Positions 1 to 11,492 of a DNA stretch of 64,000 nucleotides are shown here, piece by piece (the stretch's first letter is position 1; every line of letters starts with the position of its first letter). The stretch covers positions 1,364,001 to 1,428,000 of the forward strand of contig JACAAK010000001.1 of NCBI GenBank assembly GCA_025093985.1, in the 5' to 3' direction. This DNA is from Calvatia gigantea (taxonomy: Eukaryota; Basidiomycota; Agaricomycetes; Agaricales; Lycoperdaceae). The notes under the pieces were generated by a model, which ran no database searches, was not told where the DNA came from, and was given only the letters and a program-made list of their open reading frames with translations. A program made the translations under genes and the position numbers.

Positions 1-1
1 C

Positions 2-349
2 AATCCTCCTCCTACCATCATCGCTTCTACTGTTCCCGCATTTGCAGGTTCCATTGATTCACCTACTACCGAACTGGTGGATATTGGCTTAAAGTTGGAT
101 CACCTGTCAACGAACGGCGGTGTTGCCGTGGAATTGGCTTATGAAAGGCGATTAACACCATTATTGGCTTTGGCGGAGCAGAGGAGGATGCAAGGCTCAC
201 CGTGGGTTAGTGTGGAGGGTATCGAGGTGTTGTTGCAACAAGGGTTCGAACAGTGTAAGATGTGGACCGGGAGGAGAGCGCCTATGAAACAGGTCCGAGC
301 GAAAGTGCTGGAGGTATACGATGAGGTGTTGAAGGCATCCCGGCGTTAG
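2..349 (+). CDS. ARO1: Pentafunctional AROM polypeptide, C-terminal end (partial)
   Basis: This is the last 115 residues of the shikimate dehydrogenase domain at the end of the AROM protein. In fungi AROM carries five consecutive shikimate-pathway activities (steps 2-6 from DAHP to EPSP) in the cytosol. The frame is open from base 2, so the gene enters from the left edge. The recognisable block is GGVAVELAY, then TPLLALAEQ, then GIEVLLQQGFEQCKMWTGRRAP, which follows the family order in which a Gln-rich helix and the WTGR motif close the dehydrogenase fold. The stop is TAG at 347-349. Upstream domains are outside the window, so nothing can be said about their integrity. The identification rests on these motifs and is fairly secure. 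Confidence 0.85.
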   Translation, partial: NPPPTIIASTVPAFAGSIDSPTTELVDIGLKLDHLSTNGGVAVELAYERRLTPLLALAEQRRMQGSPWVSVEGIEVLLQQGFEQCKMWTGRRAPMKQVRAKVLEVYDEVLKASRR

Positions 350-483
350 CATTAAGGGTATGCTTATTGTTGCAGAGGTGACGTGGTTATGATTAACCGA
401 CTATACTGTAGCTCGCGAGTGTAATCGTATTATGCATTTCATGTTTCTGTCGTTTGTTATTCTATCATGTAGGCAATGTGTGA

Positions 484-2037
484 CTAGCTCTCAAGGATAT
501 CCATTTGAAATCCATCCCTGCTGCCAACGTCCGCGCTGGTTTGCTCTTTGGTATTGAAGAGCTCGAGTGATTTGATAACTTCCGGAATGACATCAAGATG
601 CACATTACGCCCCCAAAGCACGTCAAGGTGCTCGTACGTGCACAACCGTTTCGCAATAGTATGGCCTGGGAGTTGTGCTAGCATCGTGTTGATGTCGACA
701 AGACTATCTGAATCGCCATATAACAACACAATAGGGGTGACGATATTACGCGTCGGGAAGCGAACAGGTCGATAAGAGCTAACAGACGTCGCGACAACCG
801 GCGAAAGTACATCGTCATCATACATCTGGAACGCTGCGTTGCGCATGATCTGAAACCAATGCACGACCGCCTTGACAGAGGTAAAGGAATAGAGGTGAGC
901 ATACGCGGCAATTTTCTGGTGTGTAGAGATATTATGGCTGTACCAGCTGAAAAGCCATATGAGGGATCTATCAATTACTTTTGCGAAAATTGGCGGGTAG
1001 ATTATGGATTGCCAGAAGGTGGCGGAGGAGAGGATAGATTTACGGCCGAAGAGGAGGAAGAGGAGTGTCGGCCTGAGGACTACATCAATGACGGGGTATA
1101 ACGAAAGACAGGGGCTGCAACATACGATGCCTTCATGAATCCATCGACGATTGGAACAGCTAAACCTGCAGGGCTCATGGCAGGAGCAAGAGCGATGAAC
1201 ACATTGACCCTTTCGTTCAACTGAGGGTGGATACTGAGAGCGGCAAATGCTTGTGCAGTCCCTTGGCTGAAACCGATATAGCTCAGCTGAGGTGCCCTGG
1301 TGACTCGCAGAATGTAGTCAATGGTGTCAGGAATATCATGCCATGCAAAATCGTCAATGCTACAGGGTGCGTGAATAAAGGTGCGTTGAATTGACTGCTC
1401 AACAATTCACCTGAAGTCCCAAAACTTGGAGGTATTTGGACCGTAATTAATTGACTTCTTAGAGTACTTGTTCCCCCTTGTATCAAACGATTTTTCAGTG
1501 TTTGAGCCAATGTAAATAGGATGGTGCGCCGTACCTGTTGTTACCTAGCCAGACGTCATAACCCTGTTCCACCAGAACGAACGCCAACGAACGCTCCGGA
1601 TTGGTGAGACAAACCCAAATTTCACTGTTCATGAGGAGCCCATGGTGTAAATATACAACAGGCTTTCCGGTACTCGTCCCAGGGCTGTCCTTCTTCTCCC
1701 CGCGTTTACTCGGCAATCGGTGAAGGCCAAGGAGATAACCGTCTTTGGTCAACACAACGTGTTCTTCATGTGTGTATCCATACATGCTACACAGGTCTTC
1801 GAAGTCCTTGGCTTTGAGGACATCATCCGAAGCTTTCCTTTCTCCCGACGGATCTTGTGCATTTCCGCCGAGCTGGTAGAAAAGAATGCGGGACCGTTTG
1901 TAGAACCAGTTGATGACGGATTTTGGGAGAAATAGGATAATGAATTTCAGGAACGATTCTAGGGCGAGGAAAGAAAATCCAAGTATTATGGCGACGTATT
2001 CACGGATTGAGAGCCGTCCTAGAAACGGGACGCGCAT
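484..2037 (-). CDS. Membrane-anchored steryl ester hydrolase-type lipase
   Basis: Exons (minus): 2037-1535, 1476-1411, 1359-1126, 1072-484; 463 aa in frame. The protein is an alpha/beta hydrolase of the acid-lipase (AB-hydrolase-associated lipase) family, like yeast Yeh1, Yeh2 and Tgl1, which hydrolyse steryl esters. A hydrophobic segment at residues 13-37 should anchor it to a membrane. The associated-lipase region follows, with the oxyanion HHGLL motif and the nucleophile elbow GFSQG (Ser about 220). GDSDSLVD and YEHLDVLWG near the end supply the acid and His of the triad. Intron positions restore the family segments GNKYS, SIDDFAW and LFGRKS. Substrate and compartment (lipid droplet, ER or plasma membrane) are inferred from the family and are not visible here. 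Confidence 0.88.
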
Positions 2038-2531
2038 GGTTGATTTGCAAAAATCTAAGATATTTCCGAATAGATATGTCAGTAGATATGATTATATGAG
2101 TAAAATGGCAGAGAGAATGGGAGATGCAAGACTTCTAGGAGAAATATTGAAAGGTTGATGTTGAGACGTCAGTTGTCGAGTATGTATGATGCATTGATGT
2201 ATGATGTCAAAGTTCCCGTGATATCCCCCCCAGCGTTGGAGTGAAGTAAGAAAGCTTAAGGCCCGTACAAGCGTCACCCGCTTCCCTCTATCAGGCTGCC
2301 TGAGAAATACTGACGCCGGTACATATCCCAAGCTACATCTAGAGTCCATCATTACCCGGTGACTCGTCAACATCACCAAGACAAGATCGGGCCTCAGCTC
2401 AAGAAGGTATATTTATCTGGTGTCCCCGCAATAGCCCCAACGCCGGCGAAATGGGCCTCCGAAAGTGGAGAAACATGCTTCCTCGCATTAATTCGACCCA
2501 CATTTCCGAAACAGCCAATTTCCAAAGTAAA

Positions 2532-2546
2532 CCCCCCCCCCCCCCC
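2532..2546. repeat. Homopolymer run of 15 C
   Basis: Fifteen consecutive C bases in intergenic sequence. The exact length is likely to vary and to be error-prone in sequencing. Confidence 0.9.
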
Positions 2547-2756
2547 GGACGAAATCTAACCTTGCACATCCATCCTACAATAGTCCCCTCTAACCTCCGC
2601 TAACTCCTCCTGCATCCTGAACACCGCTTTTGATGACCCCTTTTGTTCCCGGTTTCCAAACATTTGGGCCTTCTTGGGGGCCTGGAGGGCGTGGGTTTTG
2701 CGAACAACATCTTCAGCCGCACTCAAATAATGGCCGTGGCAAATAACATTCAAATT

Positions 2757-3305
2757 TCACACAAAGTTCTCCTTTACCTGCTCCTGATGCTTGTCGAATT
2801 GAGGATCCCTCGCTGGTTGGAACTTTATGAAAGAGAAGCCTAGACTACCTCGTTCTACGGTTTGCGAATTTTTCATACTTATATGTTCCTTCTCCAGAGT
2901 AAGACATTCGAAAAAGAGCACGTTGGGTCGGGCAGGGGATCGGCCGAATTCGGCCCGCTCATTCCATATCCCCTGCTGCGGGTTCTCACATCTGGCGTAC
3001 TCAACTTTTAAATTTAAAGCCTGAAGGTCTGAAGGCTGCTTTATGACCTCGGGAATGTGCTTCCATTGATCAGTGCCTAATTTCGTTCCCCCGTACCATC
3101 TGGGCGCAACTAATTTGGTCAAGGAACTTCGAAGTCCGGTCCCCATCTCGCCGCTATCGATTTGTCCGTGTATGCTACTTACATACTGTATTGTGGCTTT
3201 TTTGTTCTCCGGTTTCTCGCCGTCGTTCGATACACATTCATACCTGCAATGTGTCAGGCGTTTCGAACTCACCGGAGGCTTCGAATGATTGAGAAATGTA
3301 GGCAT
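2757..3305 (-). CDS. Unrecognised 182-codon open frame
   Basis: An ATG-started frame of 182 residues with no family motif I recognise. The composition is rich in Lys, Glu, Gln and Ser, with no signal peptide or membrane segment. A second open stretch on the same strand (2556-2753) is also Lys/Glu-rich and might be a further exon, but I could not find splice sites that join the two in phase. No neighbour suggests a role. It may be a chance frame; I list it only because it is the longest open stretch in a 2 kb gap. Confidence 0.15.
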   Translation of the reverse strand: MPTFLNHSKPPVSSKRLTHCRYECVSNDGEKPENKKATIQYVSSIHGQIDSGEMGTGLRSSLTKLVAPRWYGGTKLGTDQWKHIPEVIKQPSDLQALNLKVEYARCENPQQGIWNERAEFGRSPARPNVLFFECLTLEKEHISMKNSQTVERGSLGFSFIKFQPARDPQFDKHQEQVKENFV

Positions 3306-4102
3306 TAACGTAGAGTTTTTTTATTCTGACTTGCATGGGCGTGGCAAATTGAGTACTGATCTACGATCTCGCATATGGTCTGGAGTGATGCTTATATACC
3401 CGATGAGCTACACAGATGTTAACCCATTGGTAAGTGTATTCATAGCTATGCCGTCACTCTTTTCCAACTGGTGGTTTGGCGTGCCGCTACATGAGCCGGG
3501 AAGGATTTTCACCGCCTTGTGGAACGCCGGCAGGACATTCGCAGTCGAGGAAGCAAACAACGCCGGATGGCATTTAAGAAGCGTAGAAGGACTTGAACCG
3601 TGCGGCTGGCGATTGGCATGCTATTTTGGCGCACCTGAATCATTGCAGGACCATACGCCCCTCTTACTACTTAGCGCTTAACAGACATTTCCGGCTTATA
3701 AAATCTCACTAGGCACACATGTCTCATATGGAATGTGTTGCACGTTGTTCACAGGGTGGCCTATTGGGGTCTCTGAACCTGAGGAGGTCTACTTCGCCGC
3801 AACGCGTGCACAATGCACATGAGCCCTTGAAGTTCCAAGCCGCCCTTTCACAGGCATTGAAGCGACCTAATCCACTCGTTAGTCCACTCATTACAACCTC
3901 AACTCCGTTCCGATCATATCCTGATCATAACTTACCCTGTGTTGGCCATATGGTCCCTGACCGAAGAATGAAGGCTCTTATCTCATCTCTTGAGCTCCCT
4001 TTAAGGCCCTGTGCAGCGGGTCTCATGTTTATTTTGGACTCTTTCCCCTCCTCCCAGGTATCTCCTCGTCTGTCCTGATCAATCCCCCGCAGTGTACCAA
4101 CA

Positions 4103-5432
4103 ATGCGTACGTACTCAGACTTATGGCGACTATTGTCCCGTCTCACTCGTTGTCTCTGAATCCAGGTCTCATTATCCGCGACAATTCCTCCGCCGTGGGT
4201 GATTATATCGCTGATTACATTTGCAGACGGCACGTATGCCAATTCCCCTTACACTTAACTTTCTAATAATGAGAACAGAATTAACGATTTCGCGCCTACC
4301 CCAGAAAATCCTTTTGTGTTAGGCTTGCCGACCGGTTCATCACCCATCCCAACCTATCAGACATTGATCAGGCTTGTGAAAGAAGGGAAACTCTCGTGTG
4401 TCTTATCAAGTTTCTCGGCGCAACTTACCATCGTTCTAATCGGCCATGTGTACTTCCCATCAGGTTCAAGAATGTCGTTACCTTCAACATGGATGAATAT
4501 GTGGGGTTACCCCGCGACCATCCGGAATCCTACCATACCTTCATGTTCCGCGAGTTCTTTTCTCACAGTCAGTACAAGCACCTTTTCTACCAGTGTTAGT
4601 GCTCAGTCCCCGGTTTTCCGCAGTCGATATTCCCCCAAGTCAAGTAAACATTCTGGACGGCAACGCCGAGGACCTGATCGCGGAATGTAACGCCTACGAA
4701 CAGAAGATCAAGAGCTACGGAGGGATAGAACTTTTCCTTGGAGGTATCGGTGAAGATGGGCATATCGCTTTCAATGAACCAGGTGCCTTGCCTTTTCTCG
4801 ATCTCTCTCTCTTCATGACATGTGATTCTCAACGTGTGGTACTGCAGGCTCCTCGCTGGCTTCGAGGACTCGCATTAAAACCCTAGCATATGATACCATT
4901 CTCGCCAATGCTCGCTTCTTCAACAACGATATCTCAGCAGTCCCACGAATGGCATTAACAGTCGGCGTCGCAACCGTTCTTGACAGCAGAGAAGTCGTTG
5001 TCGTCGTGACAGGACTACGGAAGGCTCTGGCTCTGAGCAAGGCAATTGGTATGCATTCATTCTCGCTACGCACCATCCAGATCTGACAGTCGCTTGCTTG
5101 CTGGGTTACTGATAAACAGAGGAAGGCGTCAATCACTTGGTATGTCCTTTTCTACTTTGCGTAGAGTAGGTTCTTATTAGTCCCCACAGTGGACACTTTC
5201 TGCATTGCAACTCCATCCTTGGGCCCTCATTGTGGTTGATGAGGATGCTACAGCTGGTGTGTTTTGTTTATCCTCTGACATCTATCTGTAAATTCATATC
5301 TCAATGCCTTCAGAGCTTCATGTCAAGACTGTCAAATACTTCAAATCCATTGAATACGTTCAAGATGAGGTGGATAAGATGCAGAGAGAACTCAAGGCCG
5401 GGGGTAAAAGACAGGTTAGCAGTATGGAATAG
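4103..5432 (+). CDS. NAG1: Glucosamine-6-phosphate deaminase (isomerase)
   Basis: Exons: 4103-4106, 4166-4233, 4274-4395, 4464-4567, 4624-4782, 4848-5048, 5120-5139, 5190-5256, 5314-5432; 287 aa. The enzyme converts glucosamine-6-phosphate to fructose-6-phosphate plus ammonia in the cytosol, the last step of N-acetylglucosamine catabolism. Family motifs appear in order: LGLPTGSSP (phosphate loop), [14 protein letters not shown], then [14 protein letters not shown] with the catalytic Asp and His, and [12 protein letters not shown]. The length matches the family. The first coding exon is only ATG plus C; it was chosen because joining it through a GTACGT donor gives the expected MRLIIRD start. 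The usual fungal GlcNAc catabolic partners (deacetylase, kinase) are not adjacent here. Confidence 0.92.
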
Positions 5433-5506
5433 ATGCTCGTGGATTAACAGAGAGATTATCGGTCCTCATAGATACACAGCCAAAAAAATTCAACTTTTGC
5501 TGGATA

Positions 5507-5587
5507 GGTGCTACCAGGGTTCGAACCTGGGTTTCGGGAAGACTTTACTTTCAAAATCCCGAGTGATAACCACTACACTATAGCACC
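5507..5587 (-). tRNA. tRNA-Gln (anticodon TTG) with a short intron
   Basis: The minus strand folds as a tRNA. The 7-bp acceptor stem is GGTGCTA with TAGCACC, followed by a D arm with GTAGTGG, an anticodon stem CGGGA with TCCCG, and a T arm CCAGG-TTCGAAC-CCTGG. The anticodon loop starts TTTTGA, giving TTG at 5554-5552 (reads CAA, Gln). About 9 extra nucleotides follow position 37 before the stem closes, which is the standard place for a spliced nuclear tRNA intron. No CCA is encoded, as expected in eukaryotes. Confidence 0.92.
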
Positions 5588-5714
5588 CTCGGAATCGCTT
5601 AAAAGCATTTTCATTCGCTTCTGTAACACATGTTTTGTATTAGGCCAGGCATGGAATATGTTCAAGCGCCCGTGCCACCAATGAAACCTGTAAACAACGT
5701 ACATGTCCGGCTTG

Positions 5715-7877
<2,163 letters not shown>

Positions 7878-8386
7878 GGTGAAGTGGGCTCAAAGTGTTG
7901 TTAGAAGGCAACTCCAGGCAACCAACTTTATAATTCGCCGGAGCATTCTCGCTTGACGTACATGACAGAATACGGGGCGATCTCGCGTACACCCACGGAG
8001 GGCGCGTGATGCATGGGCAGGGAGCCACGCGATCTTCGGCCGTTTCTGAATACGGTTCCCATGTGCAGAGAAGACAGAAATTCCCTGGCGAGGGAGCGCT
8101 ATATCCGTAAGATCGGCTGATGGATCACCACAGGACCGCTTGAAATGACGATTCATCAGGAGGAGGGTCAACATGGGAACGGTGGCTTCATGAGTGCAGT
8201 GGGATTCGCGACTCGAATAGCTCGAGGAAGCATGTGAATATGGCCGAGAAAGCCGTTGAGTGTGATGAAAGAGTCATGAGAACAGTCCTGGACTACAGTG
8301 ATGCAAGATGCCCTCATTCAGATGCTTCAGAACCCAACGAAAAATCTAAAAAGAAATAGATGTACTAGGAAAACACAGTGAGTTCG
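7878..8386. other. Glucoamylase upstream region
   Basis: About 510 bases between the glucoamylase start and the end of the TFIIIA-like gene. It holds the glucoamylase promoter on the minus strand and the 3' region of the next gene. Apart from the TATA box I see no certain element. Confidence 0.5.
7926..7932 (-). promoter_or_regulatory. TATA box of the glucoamylase gene
   Basis: TATAAAG on the minus strand, about 50 nt upstream of the glucoamylase ATG. This spacing implies a short 5' leader. Confidence 0.6.
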
Positions 8387-10039
8387 TTAGGGGAACCAGG
8401 CCAGCTTCTGCTGTGCGACCCAAAGCTCCACATTTTCCTTTTGTGCAGGGTATCCGTGAGAAGCTCGAAGATGACGCCGGAGGTCGTATGCACGTCTGAA
8501 GGCGTAGTCGCACACGCCCTGCTGCACGTGTGGTGTACTCGGGGAGGGGACATCAACATCTCCGTCAACTCCCACAGTAAACATATGAAGATCGGGGAAA
8601 GGACATTGGAGTGCTCTTCTTTCGGCGACTTTAGTTTGCGCAGTCTGCTTGTAGGAGTGACCAGTGATAGTACCGATGTCCAACCCAAGGTCCGCTACTT
8701 GACCGACATCCGACTCTGGTAAAGAGTCATCTGTGTACTCTGTGGATGTCTCATCGTCACTTCCATGCGCTTTCACCATATGACGTTGAAGAAGGTGCTT
8801 GTAACCATAGGCTTTCGTGCATTTCTCGTTGGGACAAGCAAAGTTGCGTTGTCCCAGGTGCGTCACGTTCTTGTGAACCAAGAGGGCTTTCTTCTGTGGA
8901 CATAATCAGCCTAATTTAAAGCCCGCAGACAAAGTGTACTTACTGACTTAAAATCTTTGGCGCAGTCTTCGAAATCACATATCCAGTCTCTACCCCAATC
9001 TCCTCCCCTTCTCCTTTTCGTAGGTTGGTGGTCAACTCCGTCATCTGATTGCCTCTCCAACGCTTCCATCATATCACGTTGTTCGTGAAGTTTCATATGT
9101 GCGCGAAGGCCCTTCTGTGTCGTGAATGTGCGGTCACCACAAGAGGCGCGTGTGCATTTTGGGGGGTGAACACTATGGATATGGTTTTGAAGAGCAGACC
9201 AAGTAGGAAAATATTTAGGGGCCTGGTCTGACGTGCACTCGCTATGCGCACATGCATAACGTTTCTCTGTGCAGTTTCGTTAGATGAATGAAAACAAGAG
9301 GCGGGGCGGGGTTTCACCATCGTGAGTCTTGGTGTGTGCATTCAGTTTTTGATTCGTGGTGAATGATTTCGTACATGTTGGGTGCTCGCAACGGTATGGT
9401 TTTGTACCAGGCGAGGAGTGAGCGTTCGCGATATGAGAACGAAGTTGATGATGTTTCGCAAAGGATTCAGAGCACCCAGCTTTCGAACACTGACAGGAGT
9501 TTAACACGTCGAATGTTGAATATTTGGTCCACTCACAGCAAATGGTTTAACTCCTTCGTGCCATCCAACATGTGCGCTTAGATGTTGCGCAGTCCAGAAA
9601 CGCTTTTCACAGCCTGATTTGTTGCAAACGAACGGCCGTAACGACTGGGGCAGGTGGCTTCGTGCGTGAGCATGAAGATGGGTCTCCCGTAAATAGGACT
9701 TGTTACATGTTATACAACGGTAAGGGCGCTGATATATGTCATGAGTGAATCGAAGGAATATCCCCCCGAAGTAGGGCTCACTTCACCGGTGTGCGAGCGT
9801 TCGTGCTCAATCAAACGGGACGGTTTTGAGTAGGCATTGTTACAACCGCCATAGGTGCATTGATAGCGCTTCTTAGTAGACGGTTGCAACTTCCCGTTTA
9901 TAATGATTGGCGCGGTACTGGCAACACTGGGTGCGCCATGAGCGAAGCCTGCCGGACGTAAAGTAAGAAAATGTGGATTTTCCGCTCTCCGTTTTCCAAG
10001 GACTTTGGTACTTTCGCAAAGAAGAGTAGAACCAGACAT
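8387..10039 (-). CDS. TFIIIA-like C2H2 zinc-finger protein
   Basis: Exons (minus): 10039-9782, 9728-9537, 9489-9318, 9266-8944, 8893-8387; 483 aa. The protein is almost entirely consecutive C2H2 fingers: nine regular ones, beginning YQCTYGGC and ending with the finger before KAHGSDD. After an acidic Ser/Thr spacer comes a tenth, stretched finger ending in RRAYDLRRHLRASHG. This layout, and that final motif, match fungal TFIIIA, which binds the internal control region of 5S rRNA genes (and 5S RNA) to recruit TFIIIC and RNA polymerase III. The ATG at 10039 was chosen because the frame upstream of it offers only GTG. The third donor (GTGAAA) is weak. No 5S gene is visible nearby. Confidence 0.82.
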
Positions 10040-10437
10040 GGCTTTTTTCACAAAAATTGGGGTTCCGAGGGATAACTGAAGAAGATAAAATCATATTTGT
10101 TTACTTGTGTTTTCCCTTGAATTGGTGGAAAAACCTGGACTCTTAAATGTGCAGTCAATGACTTCGTTGATTCGCTGAAGCTTGGGGCTCCCAACTCGTC
10201 GGTCTATCAATATTGCAATTTCTATGATAATTTTCATTTTTTCGACGGTCCGCTTACGTTGAGATTGGCCTGGTTTCGATCGCTCAGAGTTTGTTAGCCA
10301 CTGGACCGAGCCGGCTACAAGCTCCTCCAGGGTACTCTAATCTGTTCACTCATCCACTGTTAATGACTTTCTACTTTAAGACGTTCCGTAGGGCCCTTTC
10401 AAGTGAGGTTCCTCACCTTCTTGTGATAGGTCATGGA
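10040..10437. other. Divergent intergenic region
   Basis: About 400 bases between the TFIIIA-like gene (minus) and the putative membrane protein gene (plus). It presumably holds both promoters. No specific element was recognised. Confidence 0.4.
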
Positions 10438-11333
10438 ATGCTGAACATAAACAATATAGGCGTGATGTCGCTTGTGCTTGTAGCGACAATCGTTCTCGCT
10501 CTCTTAACCTTGCCGAGCTTCACTCATCGAGCGGTGCCCTGGCTGCTGTTTACAATCGAAATATTGAGTTTCATACGGACACTTTGGTCGTTCGTGTCAT
10601 TCATCCCCCCGTTTCCGCCCCGTATTCTCAGACCTGATCCAGGATGACAAGTAAACCACTCTTTAATACTTTTCAATCAGTAGCCGCCGAGGGGGTTGGC
10701 CTCTTTGGACTTTTCCCTTTCCATTTGAGTGAGGCAAGACATTCATCAACCATTACCTCCGTTGTTCACAACCGGCGTAGTCCTCGCCTTGATGGTAACC
10801 ACAACCAAGCTCAAAGACGAAACATCGCCAGTTCTGGGCGTGCTTCTCCAGACGTCCGTGATAACAGCGTCAACTATTCGTGGGCATTTTTTCTTCCTTT
10901 GTCGAGCTGTGCTCTTTGAAATCTTATAGACACTGCCTATACCATTTGTCTAATCGCTGCGGCCGTGATCACGGCCTATGCTTTCGACGACAATGTGTGG
11001 ATCCGTGATATAGACTCCTCGCCTTCGCCATTCCCGGTTTCAGTCCTCTTTGCATTCCTGTATGACCGTATTTTCGTTCGGTGGCGGCGCAGGACGGGCG
11101 AATTGAATGCTTGGCAAACCAACGGAGAAAACCCCGCTCACGTTCCTTGTTTAAGTCCATGCAGTTGTCCCCCCAAACCCGAAAGTGAGCTTCAAGGACC
11201 ACAACCCGAGGATCCAGAACCTAATAGAACTGATCGTTCCGTGAAAACAAGGTCGCTTCCTTGGGTATTGGTACGAGTTCCTGGCGCAGCAGAACGACGA
11301 ACCTCGATAGCTATTTCTTTGGAAGTACAATAG
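10438..11333 (+). CDS. Putative small multi-pass membrane protein (structure uncertain)
   Basis: I do not recognise the family. The first open segment (from ATG 10438) encodes hydrophobic helices, including a run from SLVLVATIV to LLTLP and another around WLLFTIEILSF. A second segment (about 10730-10879) has a helix GVVLALMV and another near GVLLQTSVITAS. A good 50-nt intron (10880-10929, donor GTGGGC, acceptor ATAG) joins this to 10930-11333 in phase, adding a helix from TICLIAAAV and a polar C-terminus. The join between the first and second segments is not resolved; a phase-compatible option is an intron from 10621 to 10739. The pattern suggests an Agaricomycete membrane protein with four or more helices. 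No function can be assigned. Confidence 0.45.
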
Positions 11334-11492
11334 CAAGCTTAATTGACTTTTGACGCGACACGTCACAGCGTGACATGGCGCGTTGCTTAGTCAGCCGTGC
11401 GTTGTGGTATGACCGTGTCGTTGAATGTTGATGACGTTTGTGTAAGTCTTTAGCTTGTCCTTCTCCTTCCAGCTGAATGCCTCTCGTCCAAC

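Larger units (their letters stand above)
2038..4102. other. Intergenic gap of about 2 kb
   Basis: This stretch holds the lipase upstream region and the region before the deaminase gene. It contains a 15-base C run and several unrecognised open frames; the best is the 182-codon one at 2757-3305. I see no conserved domain, RNA gene or clear repeat. Confidence 0.5.

Noticed and set aside
3289..3681. 130-codon plus-strand frame in the 2 kb gap
   Set aside because: No motif and no intron support; its composition is like the surrounding non-coding DNA.
10027..10051. Upstream start for the TFIIIA-like gene
   Set aside because: The upstream codon is GTG, not ATG; the first ATG in frame is at 10039.
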